In this document: piece after piece, positions 1-8,350 of the stretch
Layout of the letters: each line of letters starts with the position of its first letter
Position numbering within the stretch: the first letter of the stretch is position 1
IMG/VR virus record: IMGVR_UViG_3300050821_000756
Span: 1-48,007 of that record
Source of the DNA: a virus
DNA: 48,007 nucleotides
Direction: 5' to 3' (one strand)
Made by a program: the position numbers and the translations under genes
Notes under the pieces: generated by a model
Database searches by the model: none
The model's input: only the letters and a program-made list of their open reading frames with translations
Told to the model about the DNA's origin: nothing

Positions 1-97
1 GCACCCATCGAGATTAATCAAATTCAGCAATCATCAGCATTATTCTCTCGCCGCCGTCAGGCGTTAGAAGAAAGAGATAGACAGGAAGCAAAGATTT
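1..97. repeat. Terminal direct repeat, left copy (circular closure)
   Basis: These 97 bases are identical to 47911-48007. The reading frame of the 120-residue protein that starts at 47755 continues without a break when the two copies are overlapped. This is what an assembler leaves at the ends of a circular contig, and it gives a unit length of 47,910 bp. A genuine short packaged terminal repeat would look the same in sequence, but the repeat lies inside a gene, which makes an assembly overlap (circular or circularly permuted genome) more likely. Confidence 0.95.
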
Positions 98-207
98 TAG
101 CTGAACGGAAGAATGTAGGAGTTCCAGATCGACTTCGTCGAGTTGAATCTAATAATGATATTGAAAATCTAGAAAAGGAACTTGGTGTGGAAGAAAAGGA
201 AGGTTAA
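1..207 (+). CDS. C-terminal part of a protein that spans the circular join (unknown function)
   Basis: This is the 3' part of the gene that begins at ATG 47755, just after the terminase gene. Joined across the repeat it gives 120 residues ending at TAA 205-207. The N-terminus has a CKSC pair (residues 18-21). The rest is strongly charged and rich in Glu, Arg and Lys, as expected of a helical or coiled-coil protein. Its place between large terminase and portal suggests a packaging or head-assembly accessory protein, but no family is recognised. The next gene starts 3 bases after its stop. Confidence 0.85.
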   Translation, partial: APIEINQIQQSSALFSRRRQALEERDRQEAKILAERKNVGVPDRLRRVESNNDIENLEKELGVEEKEG

Positions 208-210
208 AAC

Positions 211-447
211 ATGGCAGGAAATGCAGCACCAGCAACGGTTACAATCACAGGAACAACTGGTCCAGGTTCAGCAGTGACAGCATTGAAGTTTACAGATGTG
301 AATGATATTGAATTTGATTTCTTTCATAATGTTATTAAGGTGGTGCGACAGGGTTCTGGCAGCACACAGATTTATGATTATAGTGCTATAAATACTGTTA
401 CACTCACTATTAGTGCTGGTGTAACGGCTGTTGTCATTTCGACTTAG
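211..447 (+). CDS. Small beta-rich protein, tandem paralogue 1
   Basis: A 78-residue protein beginning 3 bases after the upstream stop, with AAGGAAGG at 196-203 as ribosome binding site. It is rich in Thr, Val and Ile in alternating patterns, typical of an all-beta fold. Its second half (KFTDVNDIEFDF to the SAINTVTLTISAG tail) aligns with the next gene's product (QFNAVYGVNFDY to SAVITFTNVISGG), so the two are tandem duplicates. They lie in the head-gene block between terminase and portal. Function unknown; a small virion or decoration component is possible. Confidence 0.75.
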   Translation: MAGNAAPATVTITGTTGPGSAVTALKFTDVNDIEFDFFHNVIKVVRQGSGSTQIYDYSAINTVTLTISAGVTAVVIST

Positions 448-464
448 CACTGAGCGATAGCGAA

Positions 465-701
465 GTGGCAAATCAACCTGTAATTACTGCCTCAATGAAA
501 ATTACTGCTAAGGATATTAATGGAAACAATACTGTTAAACAGTTTAATGCTGTTTATGGTGTTAATTTTGATTACAATAAAGGAATGATGTCAGTCACTG
601 ATGCTACAGGTGAATTCTATTTTTCATTGAGTGCAGTAATCACATTTACAAACGTAATCTCTGGTGGTCTTGCAAACTTTCACACTATAACTGTGGCTTG
701 A
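465..701 (+). CDS. Small beta-rich protein, tandem paralogue 2
   Basis: A 78-residue protein with a GTG start at 465. It has the same length and layout as its upstream neighbour and shares an FDY/FDF core and a V-I-S-x-G end. Only a weak ribosome binding site is visible, so translation may depend on the upstream gene, 17 bases away. No signal peptide or membrane segment. Function unknown; its pairing with 211-447 suggests two related subunits of one structure. Confidence 0.65.
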   Translation: MANQPVITASMKITAKDINGNNTVKQFNAVYGVNFDYNKGMMSVTDATGEFYFSLSAVITFTNVISGGLANFHTITVA

Positions 702-717
702 TTCTGGAAAGAATAAG

Positions 718-1050
718 ATGCCAGCCTGGCAAAGTTCTTCGCTAAGCTTTAGTGATGGAATGAGTAGACATAGTAATGGGTTGTTAAAGAATACTAAAGA
801 ACGATTGAGTAAACAGGATATTCATGGTAAGAGGATGTTTGGTTCTAAAAAAGGAATGCACGGTAAAGATATGAAGGTTGGCAGTAAAATGTTTCGTAAG
901 AAGGGTAAGGATGTTGGAAAGACTGGTGCTATTAGTAGCCAGCCGCATGGTGGTATTTCTCCTAGTATTGAAGAATTTGACGATATGTTAAGTCAAGCTG
1001 GTGGGAAACAAAAGAAGAAGAGCCTCTTCAACAGGAAGAGTTTTGGATGA
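718..1050 (+). CDS. Highly basic small protein
   Basis: A 110-residue protein very rich in Lys, Gly, Ser and Met, with repeated short units such as GKRMFGSKKG and GKDMKVGSKMF, and no hydrophobic core. It looks intrinsically disordered and nucleic-acid binding. The C-terminal third (GISPSIEEFDDM then KKKSLFNRK) resembles the whole of the next tiny gene (GIGPSAEVFDEI then PKKRSLWKPK). Located between terminase and portal; it could be a DNA-condensing or packaging-associated protein, which is inference. Confidence 0.7.
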   Translation: MPAWQSSSLSFSDGMSRHSNGLLKNTKERLSKQDIHGKRMFGSKKGMHGKDMKVGSKMFRKKGKDVGKTGAISSQPHGGISPSIEEFDDMLSQAGGKQKKKSLFNRKSFG

Positions 1051-1175
1051 ATGGTAAGAAGAATAAAGGAATAGGTCCATCAGCAGAAGTGTTTGATGAG
1101 ATTACGAAGAAGTCTATTCCCAAGAAGCGTAGCTTATGGAAACCTAAAGCGTTGCCTTTGTTGAGAAAGAAGTGA
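1047..1175 (+). CDS. 42-residue basic protein, short paralogue of the upstream C-terminus
   Basis: ATG 1047 overlaps the upstream stop (ATGA), and the frame runs 42 codons to TGA 1173-1175, where it overlaps the next ATG. The product is basic and repeats the C-terminal pattern of the upstream protein: GIGPSAEVFDEI, a PKKRSLW segment, then a Lys-rich end. Stop/start overlaps on both sides and similarity to its neighbour support a real gene despite its size. Function unknown. Confidence 0.6.
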   Translation: MNGKKNKGIGPSAEVFDEITKKSIPKKRSLWKPKALPLLRKK

Positions 1176-1708
1176 TGGCTACTGATCTCGAAATCGCATG
1201 GCTAGCTGGATTATTAGAAGGAGAGGGTTGCTTCCTTATTCAGCATCATGCTTCTCCGAGTATTCAACTATGTATGAATGATTATGATGTTGTTGCTAAA
1301 GCTGCTAGAATTATGGAAATGAGTTTGGATAGAATTCATCTTAAGAAAACTAATCAACCTAATCATAAACCAGGTTATGTTCTTCGATGTGATGGTCCTG
1401 AAGCTTTTGTTTGGATGAGAGCTATTAGACCACATATGGGAGATAGGAGAGGAGCTAAGATAGATTATATTATATTTACTGTGAAAGCAGCGCGCCCTCA
1501 TATTGACAAGGGAAGAGATGTCTGCCGCAAAGGTCATAGTATTAAATACGAATGGGAATATTATGTCGGTTCCTCTGGTCAGAGACAGTGTAAAAGGTGT
1601 TTAGGAGTTAATCCTAAGCCTTCAGTACGTTTTGTTCCAATAGATAAGGATTTCGAAAAGAATAATCCTAATCATAACCCATTCAAGAAGAAAATATCTA
1701 ATGGCTAA
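1175..1708 (+). CDS. LAGLIDADG-type homing endonuclease
   Basis: A 177-residue protein starting at ATG 1175 (overlapping the upstream TGA; an in-frame GTG lies at 1172). It carries one LAGLIDADG-like helix near its N-terminus (WLAGLLEGEGCF, residues 9-20). A CRKGH...CKRC zinc-knuckle-like segment follows in the C-terminal half, and it ends with an NPFKKK tail shared with several other proteins here. Single-motif enzymes of this family usually act as homodimers. It is free-standing between head genes and overlaps the portal gene start by 8 bases, typical of a mobile endonuclease gene inserted into a phage operon. Confidence 0.8.
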   Translation: MATDLEIAWLAGLLEGEGCFLIQHHASPSIQLCMNDYDVVAKAARIMEMSLDRIHLKKTNQPNHKPGYVLRCDGPEAFVWMRAIRPHMGDRRGAKIDYIIFTVKAARPHIDKGRDVCRKGHSIKYEWEYYVGSSGQRQCKRCLGVNPKPSVRFVPIDKDFEKNNPNHNPFKKKISNG

Positions 1709-4100
1709 AGATTTTGACGACGAGATAGCGAGTCTATTAAAAACTTGTGCTGACCACTGGGATAAAGAGGACCGTGTCACCCGTGAACGTCAAATACGCC
1801 ACTGGCGTCGTCTCAAGCTTTATTGGTCGAATTTTTCTCTTATTTACTGGAGTGAATCAGCTCATGACTATAGAGTATATAATAGAGATCTTAACTCAAC
1901 CGACACCGATCAAGATTACTACGATAAACCTGTAAATGTCTTCAAAGCTTTTCTTGAAACTATTATAGCCGCATTGAGCATTCAGATTCCAGCCGTAAGC
2001 TGCGTACCAGATGATGCTGAAAACCCGCTAGATGCACAAACGGCTAAAGCTGGAGACAAGATAGCCGAACTGATATATAAACATAATGATGTAATGTTCC
2101 TGTGGCTTCATGCGCTTTATATTTATTGTACTGAAGGAATGATTGCTTGTTACAGTTATTTAGACAGTGATAAAGAATACGGAACATATCAGAAACCAAA
2201 ATATAAAGATGAAGAAGTACAAGCTCATGTTTGCCCGAATTGCGGCGCTCGTGTTCCAGATGAAATGTTCTCACAGGAAGAAGAGAGTGAATTTGACCCG
2301 GATGATAAAGATGCACCTTTACATTCAGAGATTTCCGCCGAAGGCGCTGTTTGTCTAGAGTGCGCTGCGCAACTCGACAAAAACTTACAAAAAACAAAGT
2401 TAATTGTTCCTCGACTTGTTGGATACACAGCAGAGCCGAAGAGCCGCATTTGCATGGAGATGTATGGTGGTTTATACGTAAAGATTGCAAATTATGCTAA
2501 GAAACAGAAAGATACACCTTATTTGATATACAGCTATGAAACGCATTATGCTAATGCACTTGAGTGTTTTCCAAATCTACGCGAGAAAATCCCTCACGGC
2601 GGTTGGAGTAATGTTGGAGTAAATGATCCATATGAACAATATGGAAGATTGAATACACAATACAGAGGTGAATTTCCAGATGAACAAGTAACAGTAAAGA
2701 ATAACTGGCTCAGACCGGCTAGCTTCAATGTGCTGGCAGAAAAAGATTATAAGAAACTAAAGAAGAAGTTTCCTGATGGCGCTCGGTTCGTGATGGTGAA
2801 TGACATTCCGGCTGAGTACGAAAATGAAAGCCTTGATGACCATTGGACTCTTACACAGAATCCAATGTCGGATTTTCTTAATCATGATCCGCTTGGTGAG
2901 CTTGTTACAAACATCCAGGATATTGTGAATGATTTGATTTCATTGACACTCCAGACAATAGAACATGGAATTGCTCAAACGTTTGCCGATCCGGCCGTTA
3001 TCAACTTCGCTGCTCAGAAGCAATTAGAAGCTCAGCCTGGCACTCTTTCACCAACTAAACCAGTTAGCGGCTCGAAGAATATTAAAGAGAGCTTTTTCAG
3101 TCTTCAACTTGCATCACTGAGCCCGGAAGTGATGAATTTTTATAAGATTGTACAAGAGTTGGGGCAATTCGTCAGTGGAGCATTGCCGAGCATATTCGGT
3201 GGGAATCAGAATGCCGGGAGTTCGAGAACGGCAAGCGAATATGCAATGTCTAAAGGAATGGCATTGCAAAGATTACAAACTCCTTGGCGAATGATGACAA
3301 TTTGGTGGAAGACTATTTTTGGTAAAGTTATCCCAATGTATATTAAAGGTATGGTTGAAGATGAAAGAGTCGTAGAGAAGAACGAGCAGGGTAATTTCGT
3401 CAACGTCTTTATTCGTAAAGCTGAAACAGATGGGAAAATCGGCTCGATTGAATTAGAACCAGATGAGAAGTTGCCGGTTTCGGACGAACAACAAGCTGAT
3501 ATGATTATGCAGTTATTCCAGATAAATAATCAGGAGCTAACGGCTGCATTGATGGACCCTGATAATCTTCCATATATTAGTAAAGTTGTTAAGATTCCAG
3601 AATTTAAGTTGCCTGGAGTTGAAGATCGACAGAAACAGTATGAAGAAATCCTTGAGCTTGTCAATTCAACATCAATTCCTCCAAGCCCTGAAGAAATGCA
3701 AGCGTTTCAGCAAGCATCTCAGCAATCTCAACAAACAGGACAACCACCGCCACTGCCACCTCAAGAGAAACCATCCGTTGAAATAGATCAAGATATAGAT
3801 AATCATCAAATTGAAGCTAGCATTTGTAAGAGCTGGTTAATTTCAGCCGCTGGCAGGTTGGCTAAAACTGAGAATCCTAACGGTTATAAGAATGTATTAT
3901 TACACATGAAACAGCATATGGCTATTGTCAATCAACAAGCACAAGCTGCTCAATTACATCAAGATCAAATTGCTTTAGCTACTGGTAAACCTGGACAACC
4001 TAAGTTGAGTGAAGTCTCTGATAAGGTTCAGCAGAAGAAGCCTCCGGCTCATTCCGGAAAAATAAGTGGAGAACATAATGCCAGCACCCCCGTCCAGTAG
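1701..4100 (+). CDS. Portal protein
   Basis: A 799-residue protein that would form the ring at the capsid vertex through which DNA is packaged. Support comes from length, position after terminase and before scaffold/capsid, and the portal-like C-terminal core (PSIFGGNQNAG then SRTASEYAMSKGMALQRL near residues 490-530). The end is rich in Gln and Pro. Unusual is an insertion with CPNC near residue 177 and CLEC near residue 217, separated by a very acidic stretch, which looks like a zinc ribbon. The scaffold-like gene overlaps its end. A short-tailed-phage type portal is most likely. Confidence 0.88.
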   Translation: MAKDFDDEIASLLKTCADHWDKEDRVTRERQIRHWRRLKLYWSNFSLIYWSESAHDYRVYNRDLNSTDTDQDYYDKPVNVFKAFLETIIAALSIQIPAVSCVPDDAENPLDAQTAKAGDKIAELIYKHNDVMFLWLHALYIYCTEGMIACYSYLDSDKEYGTYQKPKYKDEEVQAHVCPNCGARVPDEMFSQEEESEFDPDDKDAPLHSEISAEGAVCLECAAQLDKNLQKTKLIVPRLVGYTAEPKSRICMEMYGGLYVKIANYAKKQKDTPYLIYSYETHYANALECFPNLREKIPHGGWSNVGVNDPYEQYGRLNTQYRGEFPDEQVTVKNNWLRPASFNVLAEKDYKKLKKKFPDGARFVMVNDIPAEYENESLDDHWTLTQNPMSDFLNHDPLGELVTNIQDIVNDLISLTLQTIEHGIAQTFADPAVINFAAQKQLEAQPGTLSPTKPVSGSKNIKESFFSLQLASLSPEVMNFYKIVQELGQFVSGALPSIFGGNQNAGSSRTASEYAMSKGMALQRLQTPWRMMTIWWKTIFGKVIPMYIKGMVEDERVVEKNEQGNFVNVFIRKAETDGKIGSIELEPDEKLPVSDEQQADMIMQLFQINNQELTAALMDPDNLPYISKVVKIPEFKLPGVEDRQKQYEEILELVNSTSIPPSPEEMQAFQQASQQSQQTGQPPPLPPQEKPSVEIDQDIDNHQIEASICKSWLISAAGRLAKTENPNGYKNVLLHMKQHMAIVNQQAQAAQLHQDQIALATGKPGQPKLSEVSDKVQQKKPPAHSGKISGEHNASTPVQ

Positions 4101-5361
4101 CGGCTCCGCCGGAATTGCTACACCAGAGAAGCCGATTAGTCCTAAAACGGCTGATGATATCAATGACATGTTTAAGGAGCTAGACGTAGAACCAGAAAAG
4201 AAGACACCTAAAGAGAAAGAAGATAAAGAAACTAAGACATCAATTCCAGATGAAGATGACAGAGAAGAAGAGAAAGATGACGATTTAGAATTAATTGAGC
4301 CAGAAGAAGAGGAAGAGAAACTTGATCTCAAAGAAGATGATGAATTAAATATTGATGCACCACCTCGAAAGAAGGAGATTCTAAAAGAGTATCCTGAACT
4401 CTTTAAGAAGTTTCCATTTCTCGAGAAGATGCTTTATCGAGATAGACAATACTCTGAACTATTCGGCAGCTTTGATGATGCGAGAGAAATTGCCGAGAAA
4501 TCTGAAGCGTTTAATCAGTTTGAGAATCAGCTTTTAGCCGGAAACACCGAGCAAATTCTACGCGAGGTAAAAGAGACTGATGATAAAGCCTTCAAGACTA
4601 TAGTTGATGATTATCTTGTAACTCTTCATAAAGTCGATAAAGATGCATATTTGCATGTTACTGGAAACCTCAATAAACGATTGATTGCTGAGATGATTCA
4701 GGAAGCTAATGATTCTAATAATGAAGATTTAAAGCAAGCCGCACTCCTAGTCAATCAGTTCGTTTTTGGAACGTCTAAATACACGCCTCCTTCTCGTTTA
4801 ATTGAGAAAAAAGATAGTAGTGAACAAGATGAAATTGTAAAAGAGCGGCAGTCTTTCTTAAAAGAAAGATTTGAGACCGCTCGTGATGACTTACAGTCTC
4901 AAGTTGATAATACGTTACGAGCTACGATAAGTGATTATATTGATCCAAAAGGAAAGATGACTTCTTATGTAAAGAAGAATGCTATTGCAGATGCTATGCG
5001 TATTCTTTCAGATGCAGTTGCAGATGATCCTTCCGTAAGCAAGAATCTCAATAATCTCTGGAGAGCAGCATCAGAGTCTAAATTTGCAGACAAAAATGCA
5101 CTTGGAAAGATTAAGTCTTTTTATCTTTCCAAGGCTAAGGGTAATCTCAAGAATGCAATTCTAAAGGCTCGTGCGGAAGCTTTAAAAGATTTAGCTCCTC
5201 AACACAATCAACGAGAAACTGATGATGAGGAAGTAGAAACTGAAACAAACTCTCGGCGACAACCGAGAAATATTCCTGCTGGCAGACCTCGCCAAGAAAG
5301 AGGAAAAACTGATGGTCCAAGAAAAGGAGAAAGTGTAACCGATTTCTTTATGAGGGATTAA
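4078..5361 (+). CDS. Scaffold-like acidic head-assembly protein
   Basis: About 427 residues from ATG 4078. A GTG at 4066 is in frame, but GGAG at 4068-4071 sits correctly for the ATG. The first 100 residues are Pro/Ser- then Glu/Asp/Lys-rich and probably disordered; the remainder is predicted helical and highly charged, with no Cys. Its position directly between portal and capsid, its charge and its helical character fit a capsid scaffolding protein. The family itself is not recognised, so the role rests mainly on context. Confidence 0.75.
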   Translation: MPAPPSSSGSAGIATPEKPISPKTADDINDMFKELDVEPEKKTPKEKEDKETKTSIPDEDDREEEKDDDLELIEPEEEEEKLDLKEDDELNIDAPPRKKEILKEYPELFKKFPFLEKMLYRDRQYSELFGSFDDAREIAEKSEAFNQFENQLLAGNTEQILREVKETDDKAFKTIVDDYLVTLHKVDKDAYLHVTGNLNKRLIAEMIQEANDSNNEDLKQAALLVNQFVFGTSKYTPPSRLIEKKDSSEQDEIVKERQSFLKERFETARDDLQSQVDNTLRATISDYIDPKGKMTSYVKKNAIADAMRILSDAVADDPSVSKNLNNLWRAASESKFADKNALGKIKSFYLSKAKGNLKNAILKARAEALKDLAPQHNQRETDDEEVETETNSRRQPRNIPAGRPRQERGKTDGPRKGESVTDFFMRD

Positions 5362-5364
5362 ACT

Positions 5365-6618
5365 ATGCCAGGTGCAGTTGTAGAATCAGTAGTTGCTGGT
5401 ACAGAACTCGAAAAGGTGCTGCCGAAGGTAACTACAGTCTTTGAAAGTGATGATACGTTTTTCGGTAATATTAAGAAGAGAGATGTAGAGATTGTAAGTT
5501 ATAGAGAAATGCGTGCTCCAATGGAACTTAGACCTGGGGGACGCTTTCAGTATTTTAATCCTGATGGTGGAGATATGGGTCGAGGCGGTGGTCCAACTTG
5601 GGATAAGGCTGTTCTTCGACCGGTTTTTCTTAGTGAGAATATTGAATATACTAAATTGACTCAGTGGAGTACTGATGATAGACGCAAAAGCGTTATTAAT
5701 GCTGTTAGGCGTCTTACTGCTGGTGCTACTGTCGAGATTAAACGACAATTAGACGCACAACTACAGGGTACTGGAACTGGACAAGTAGGAACTATTATTG
5801 CTGTATCAACGGCTGGTGGTGTTGATACATATACATTAGATGCAGAATTTGGTGCGCGACTTGTTCGTTATGATCAGGTTGTTCAGATTTTTGATACTAC
5901 ACTATCCATCTTTAGAGGAAAAGGTGTAGTTACTCTTTGGGACGTTGAAAATAAGATTATTTCAGTAACTCCATCTATTCCAGGTGCGACTGCAACTGAC
6001 GTATTAGTTGTTGATGGATTAACAAATCCTACAGCATTACCTGGTTTGTATGGTGTTCCGTACCACCATAGCAACGCTAGCACTGGAACTTGGCTAGGAT
6101 ATGATAGAGCAACGACTCCCGAGATACGCGCTAACCGCGTAAATGGTGGAAATAGTGCTCTAACTCTTCCACTTCCAAGATTAGCAATTAATAAGATTGG
6201 TAATCGAGTTGGTATTGACAATAACTTCGATCCTCATGCTTGGACGCATCCTTGTCAGGCACAGGCTTATGAAGAGATTGGTCAGCTAATTTCTATTATC
6301 CACAAGGCACCAAAGGATGAATCACTTAATTTGTATTTCGGTGATAATATGCAGCTTGCTGGAGCGCCTATCAAGCAGCATTTCAATTGGTCTAAGAAGC
6401 GTATTGATTTTGTCGTTTCTAGCATTTGGGGCAGAGCAGAGATTCTGCCGATTGGATTTTACACTTCTGATGGTAGGAGAATTTTTGAGCTTCGTGGAGC
6501 TAGCGGCGGCGTAGCTGCTGCGGATATCTTTTATATGGTTGTTGGGTTCCAAACCTTTGTTTTAAACCCGGCAGCAACAGCTTACATTGATCAACTTGCA
6601 ATCCCTTCGGGGTATTAA
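5365..6618 (+). CDS. Major capsid protein (HK97-fold type)
   Basis: A 417-residue protein starting 3 bases after the scaffold-like stop. The size, the order portal-scaffold-capsid, mixed alpha/beta composition and a C-terminal region ending in a hydrophobic VVGFQTFVLNP segment fit an HK97-fold major capsid subunit. An N-terminal RPGGRFQYFNPDGG stretch may be the E-loop region. There is no obvious protease gene or cleaved pro-domain, so a separate scaffold rather than a delta-domain is likely. Strong ribosome binding signals for the next gene (AAGGAG at 6618-6623) follow. Confidence 0.85.
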   Translation: MPGAVVESVVAGTELEKVLPKVTTVFESDDTFFGNIKKRDVEIVSYREMRAPMELRPGGRFQYFNPDGGDMGRGGGPTWDKAVLRPVFLSENIEYTKLTQWSTDDRRKSVINAVRRLTAGATVEIKRQLDAQLQGTGTGQVGTIIAVSTAGGVDTYTLDAEFGARLVRYDQVVQIFDTTLSIFRGKGVVTLWDVENKIISVTPSIPGATATDVLVVDGLTNPTALPGLYGVPYHHSNASTGTWLGYDRATTPEIRANRVNGGNSALTLPLPRLAINKIGNRVGIDNNFDPHAWTHPCQAQAYEEIGQLISIIHKAPKDESLNLYFGDNMQLAGAPIKQHFNWSKKRIDFVVSSIWGRAEILPIGFYTSDGRRIFELRGASGGVAAADIFYMVVGFQTFVLNPAATAYIDQLAIPSGY

Positions 6619-6627
6619 GGAGATAAA

Positions 6628-6948
6628 ATGAGTGATGCCCTGTTTCAGCAAATGAGTTCGGTACAAGATATTACACAGCCTGTTCCGCAGACTATTGCGA
6701 GTGCCACTACGATAAGTCCAACTACCTTTTTGACATTTATTACTGGAGCCGTTGCGATATCAACCATTAACCCATTTACTACTGGTGCTCACATGATATG
6801 TTTGATTTTCACTAATGGCTCACCAGCCGCTTTCAGCGTAGCTGGTAATGTTAAAACGGCTATTCAGCCAATACAGAATTTACCTGTATTTCTGATATAT
6901 GATCCAGTTACTGCATTGTGGTGGGGTGCTCCTGGATTATTGACGTAG
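6628..6948 (+). CDS. Small structural protein next to capsid (unknown)
   Basis: A 106-residue protein preceded by AAGGAGATAAA. It is Thr/Ala/Ile-rich, beta-type, with few charges, and ends in an aromatic WWGAPGLLT segment. The position right after the major capsid gene and its composition suggest a head decoration or fibre-base protein. No family is recognised. A strong hairpin follows the stop. Confidence 0.65.
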   Translation: MSDALFQQMSSVQDITQPVPQTIASATTISPTTFLTFITGAVAISTINPFTTGAHMICLIFTNGSPAAFSVAGNVKTAIQPIQNLPVFLIYDPVTALWWGAPGLLT

Positions 6949-6954
6949 CAAGAC

Positions 6955-6986
6955 TGCCCTGCTATATAATCCTGTATAGCAGGGCA
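6955..6986 (+). other. Perfect 12-bp hairpin after the capsid unit
   Basis: TGCCCTGCTATA (6955-6966) pairs exactly with TATAGCAGGGCA (6975-6986) around an 8-base loop. It lies between the small head gene and the endonuclease VII-like gene. No T-run follows, so a classical intrinsic terminator is not supported. An mRNA-stabilising or processing hairpin that protects the abundant capsid message is a reasonable alternative. Confidence 0.6.
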
Positions 6987-7015
6987 ACGTTCTCTGTCTC
7001 GTTTTAGAGAAATGT

Positions 7016-7426
7016 ATGAGACATAAATTTAATTTAGATAAGTATCTCAAGAACTTAGAGTATCGTTCTCGTAATGCTGCTAAACTTAAAACAAAACGTA
7101 GAATTAGTGATAGTTACAAGCAAGAACTCTTAAAAACTCAAAAAAGAGAGTGGAATTATAAACGGCGTTATGGCGTGTCTTTCAAAGCAGCCGAGCGAAT
7201 GCTGAAAAGTCAAAACGGTAAATGTGCTATTTGCAGTAAATTAATATCATTTGGTGGACAAGCTGGTGCTCATGTTGACCATCATCATATGACTGCTGTA
7301 ATTAGAGGTATTTTATGTCATAACTGTAATAGAATGATTGCAGAGTGTAAAGAGAGTATAACTAATCTATTTAACGCAATTAATTATTTAAGAACTTTTA
7401 GTGGTTGGGGAAAGAAAGCTGGTTAG
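7016..7426 (+). CDS. Endonuclease VII-like HNH nuclease
   Basis: A 136-residue protein with the arrangement of the T4 endonuclease VII family: a basic N-terminus, RYGVSFKAAERML, then CAIC (residues 70-73), VDHHH (87-91, metal/catalytic His), RGILC and CHNC (101-104). The four Cys should bind one zinc. In this family the catalytic site cleaves branched DNA or acts as a free-standing mobile nuclease. It sits alone between head genes, flanked by hairpins and about 60 bases of non-coding DNA on each side, which favours an inserted mobile gene. The ribosome binding site is weak. Confidence 0.8.
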   Translation: MRHKFNLDKYLKNLEYRSRNAAKLKTKRRISDSYKQELLKTQKREWNYKRRYGVSFKAAERMLKSQNGKCAICSKLISFGGQAGAHVDHHHMTAVIRGILCHNCNRMIAECKESITNLFNAINYLRTFSGWGKKAG

Positions 7427-7440
7427 TGTGAGAATCCTGT

Positions 7441-7470
7441 CTCAGATTTCTGAGATGGCCCTTAATGGGC
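7441..7470 (+). other. Two small hairpins before a structural gene
   Basis: CTCAG/CTGAG with a 4-base loop (7441-7454) is followed at once by GCCC/GGGC with a TTAAT loop (7458-7470), then GGGAG (7471-7475) and the ATG at 7485. These could shape translation of the gene at 7485, or be remains of the boundary of the inserted nuclease gene. There is no terminator-like T-run. Confidence 0.35.
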
Positions 7471-7484
7471 TGGGAGAATAGATT

Positions 7485-8105
7485 ATGGCGACAGTGACGA
7501 TGGATCCTGATGTTCGCTCGTGGCAGCCAATTAATATGTGGGCGATGCTTCGTGCCCTCATAAATAATTCCTGCCCGCTTCTGACAATAAACGGTATCAC
7601 ATTCCCAATAGTCAATGGAGTAAATGGAACCTTTGTCGGACAAGCTGGTAAAGGTGCCCTTTTAATTGATTTTGGAAATGGTTTATTGTATCAGAATACA
7701 GGGACAATTTCAAACGTAAATTGGACATTAGTTTTAGAGACTGGTGGTGCTGGTCAAGCTCCATCAAATACAGCTCCTTATGCTCCTACACCACTAACTG
7801 CGAATGGAGCTATTAATCCCGCTGTTACAGCTACTTACATTATAACTAAACCTGGTGCTCTTCTTGCTACATTAGCTGCTCCAATAGCTGGTGCGATCAG
7901 TGCCGGCGGTCAGGATGGAACAAACATTATTATTGCTTCATCTACACCATATGAACATATTATCTCTTCTGTTGGAAATTTAATGACTGGTACTGCTGCT
8001 GTAAATTATATTACGTTTCCACCATATGCTGGTGGTGAGGTTGATTTGTTAGCCTTCAACGGTAAGTGGATTGTGATCAATTCACAGATGGTGACGTTCC
8101 AGTGA
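7485..8105 (+). CDS. Structural protein of unknown function
   Basis: A 206-residue protein with ribosome binding site GGGAG 10 bases before ATG. It has a Gly/Ala/Thr-rich middle (TAPYAPTPLTANGAINPAV) and a beta-type C-terminus resembling small phage head or fibre proteins. No catalytic motif. It is in the late virion block after the capsid gene. Its stop overlaps the start of the next gene (GTGA), indicating translational coupling. Confidence 0.65.
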   Translation: MATVTMDPDVRSWQPINMWAMLRALINNSCPLLTINGITFPIVNGVNGTFVGQAGKGALLIDFGNGLLYQNTGTISNVNWTLVLETGGAGQAPSNTAPYAPTPLTANGAINPAVTATYIITKPGALLATLAAPIAGAISAGGQDGTNIIIASSTPYEHIISSVGNLMTGTAAVNYITFPPYAGGEVDLLAFNGKWIVINSQMVTFQ

Positions 8106-8350
8106 GTGATTTAATCTCGAAACCTGCTATTCCAACTATTGGACAAGCTGAGCTTGTAGCCACAGTTGGTGTAGTGACTATTAAATGTCCATGCACTAAG
8201 AATACAATTATCATGGGCCAAATGGGAGTTCCTCTGGTCTGTGCTAACTGTAAAAGAGTATGGTTTGTTTCATCAAAATCTCAGATAACAATTCAGGAGG
8301 TGATTGGGGCAAAAGTACAAGAATCTACGTCTAATTTAGTAACACAATAA
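8102..8350 (+). CDS. Small zinc-ribbon protein
   Basis: About 82 residues from GTG 8102, which overlaps the previous TGA; a longer frame from 8066 would overlap the upstream gene by 40 bases and is less likely. A CPC...CANC arrangement (CPCTKN and VCANCKRVW) forms a four-Cys zinc ribbon. Homologous little zinc proteins are often found among phage head-tail genes, but no specific function is recognised. Confidence 0.65.
   Translation: MSDLISKPAIPTIGQAELVATVGVVTIKCPCTKNTIIMGQMGVPLVCANCKRVWFVSSKSQITIQEVIGAKVQESTSNLVTQ

Noticed and set aside
2044-2490. Leftward frame of 148 residues inside the portal gene
   Set aside because: Mirror frame of a convincing gene, Cys/His/Leu-rich without any domain; no ribosome binding site.
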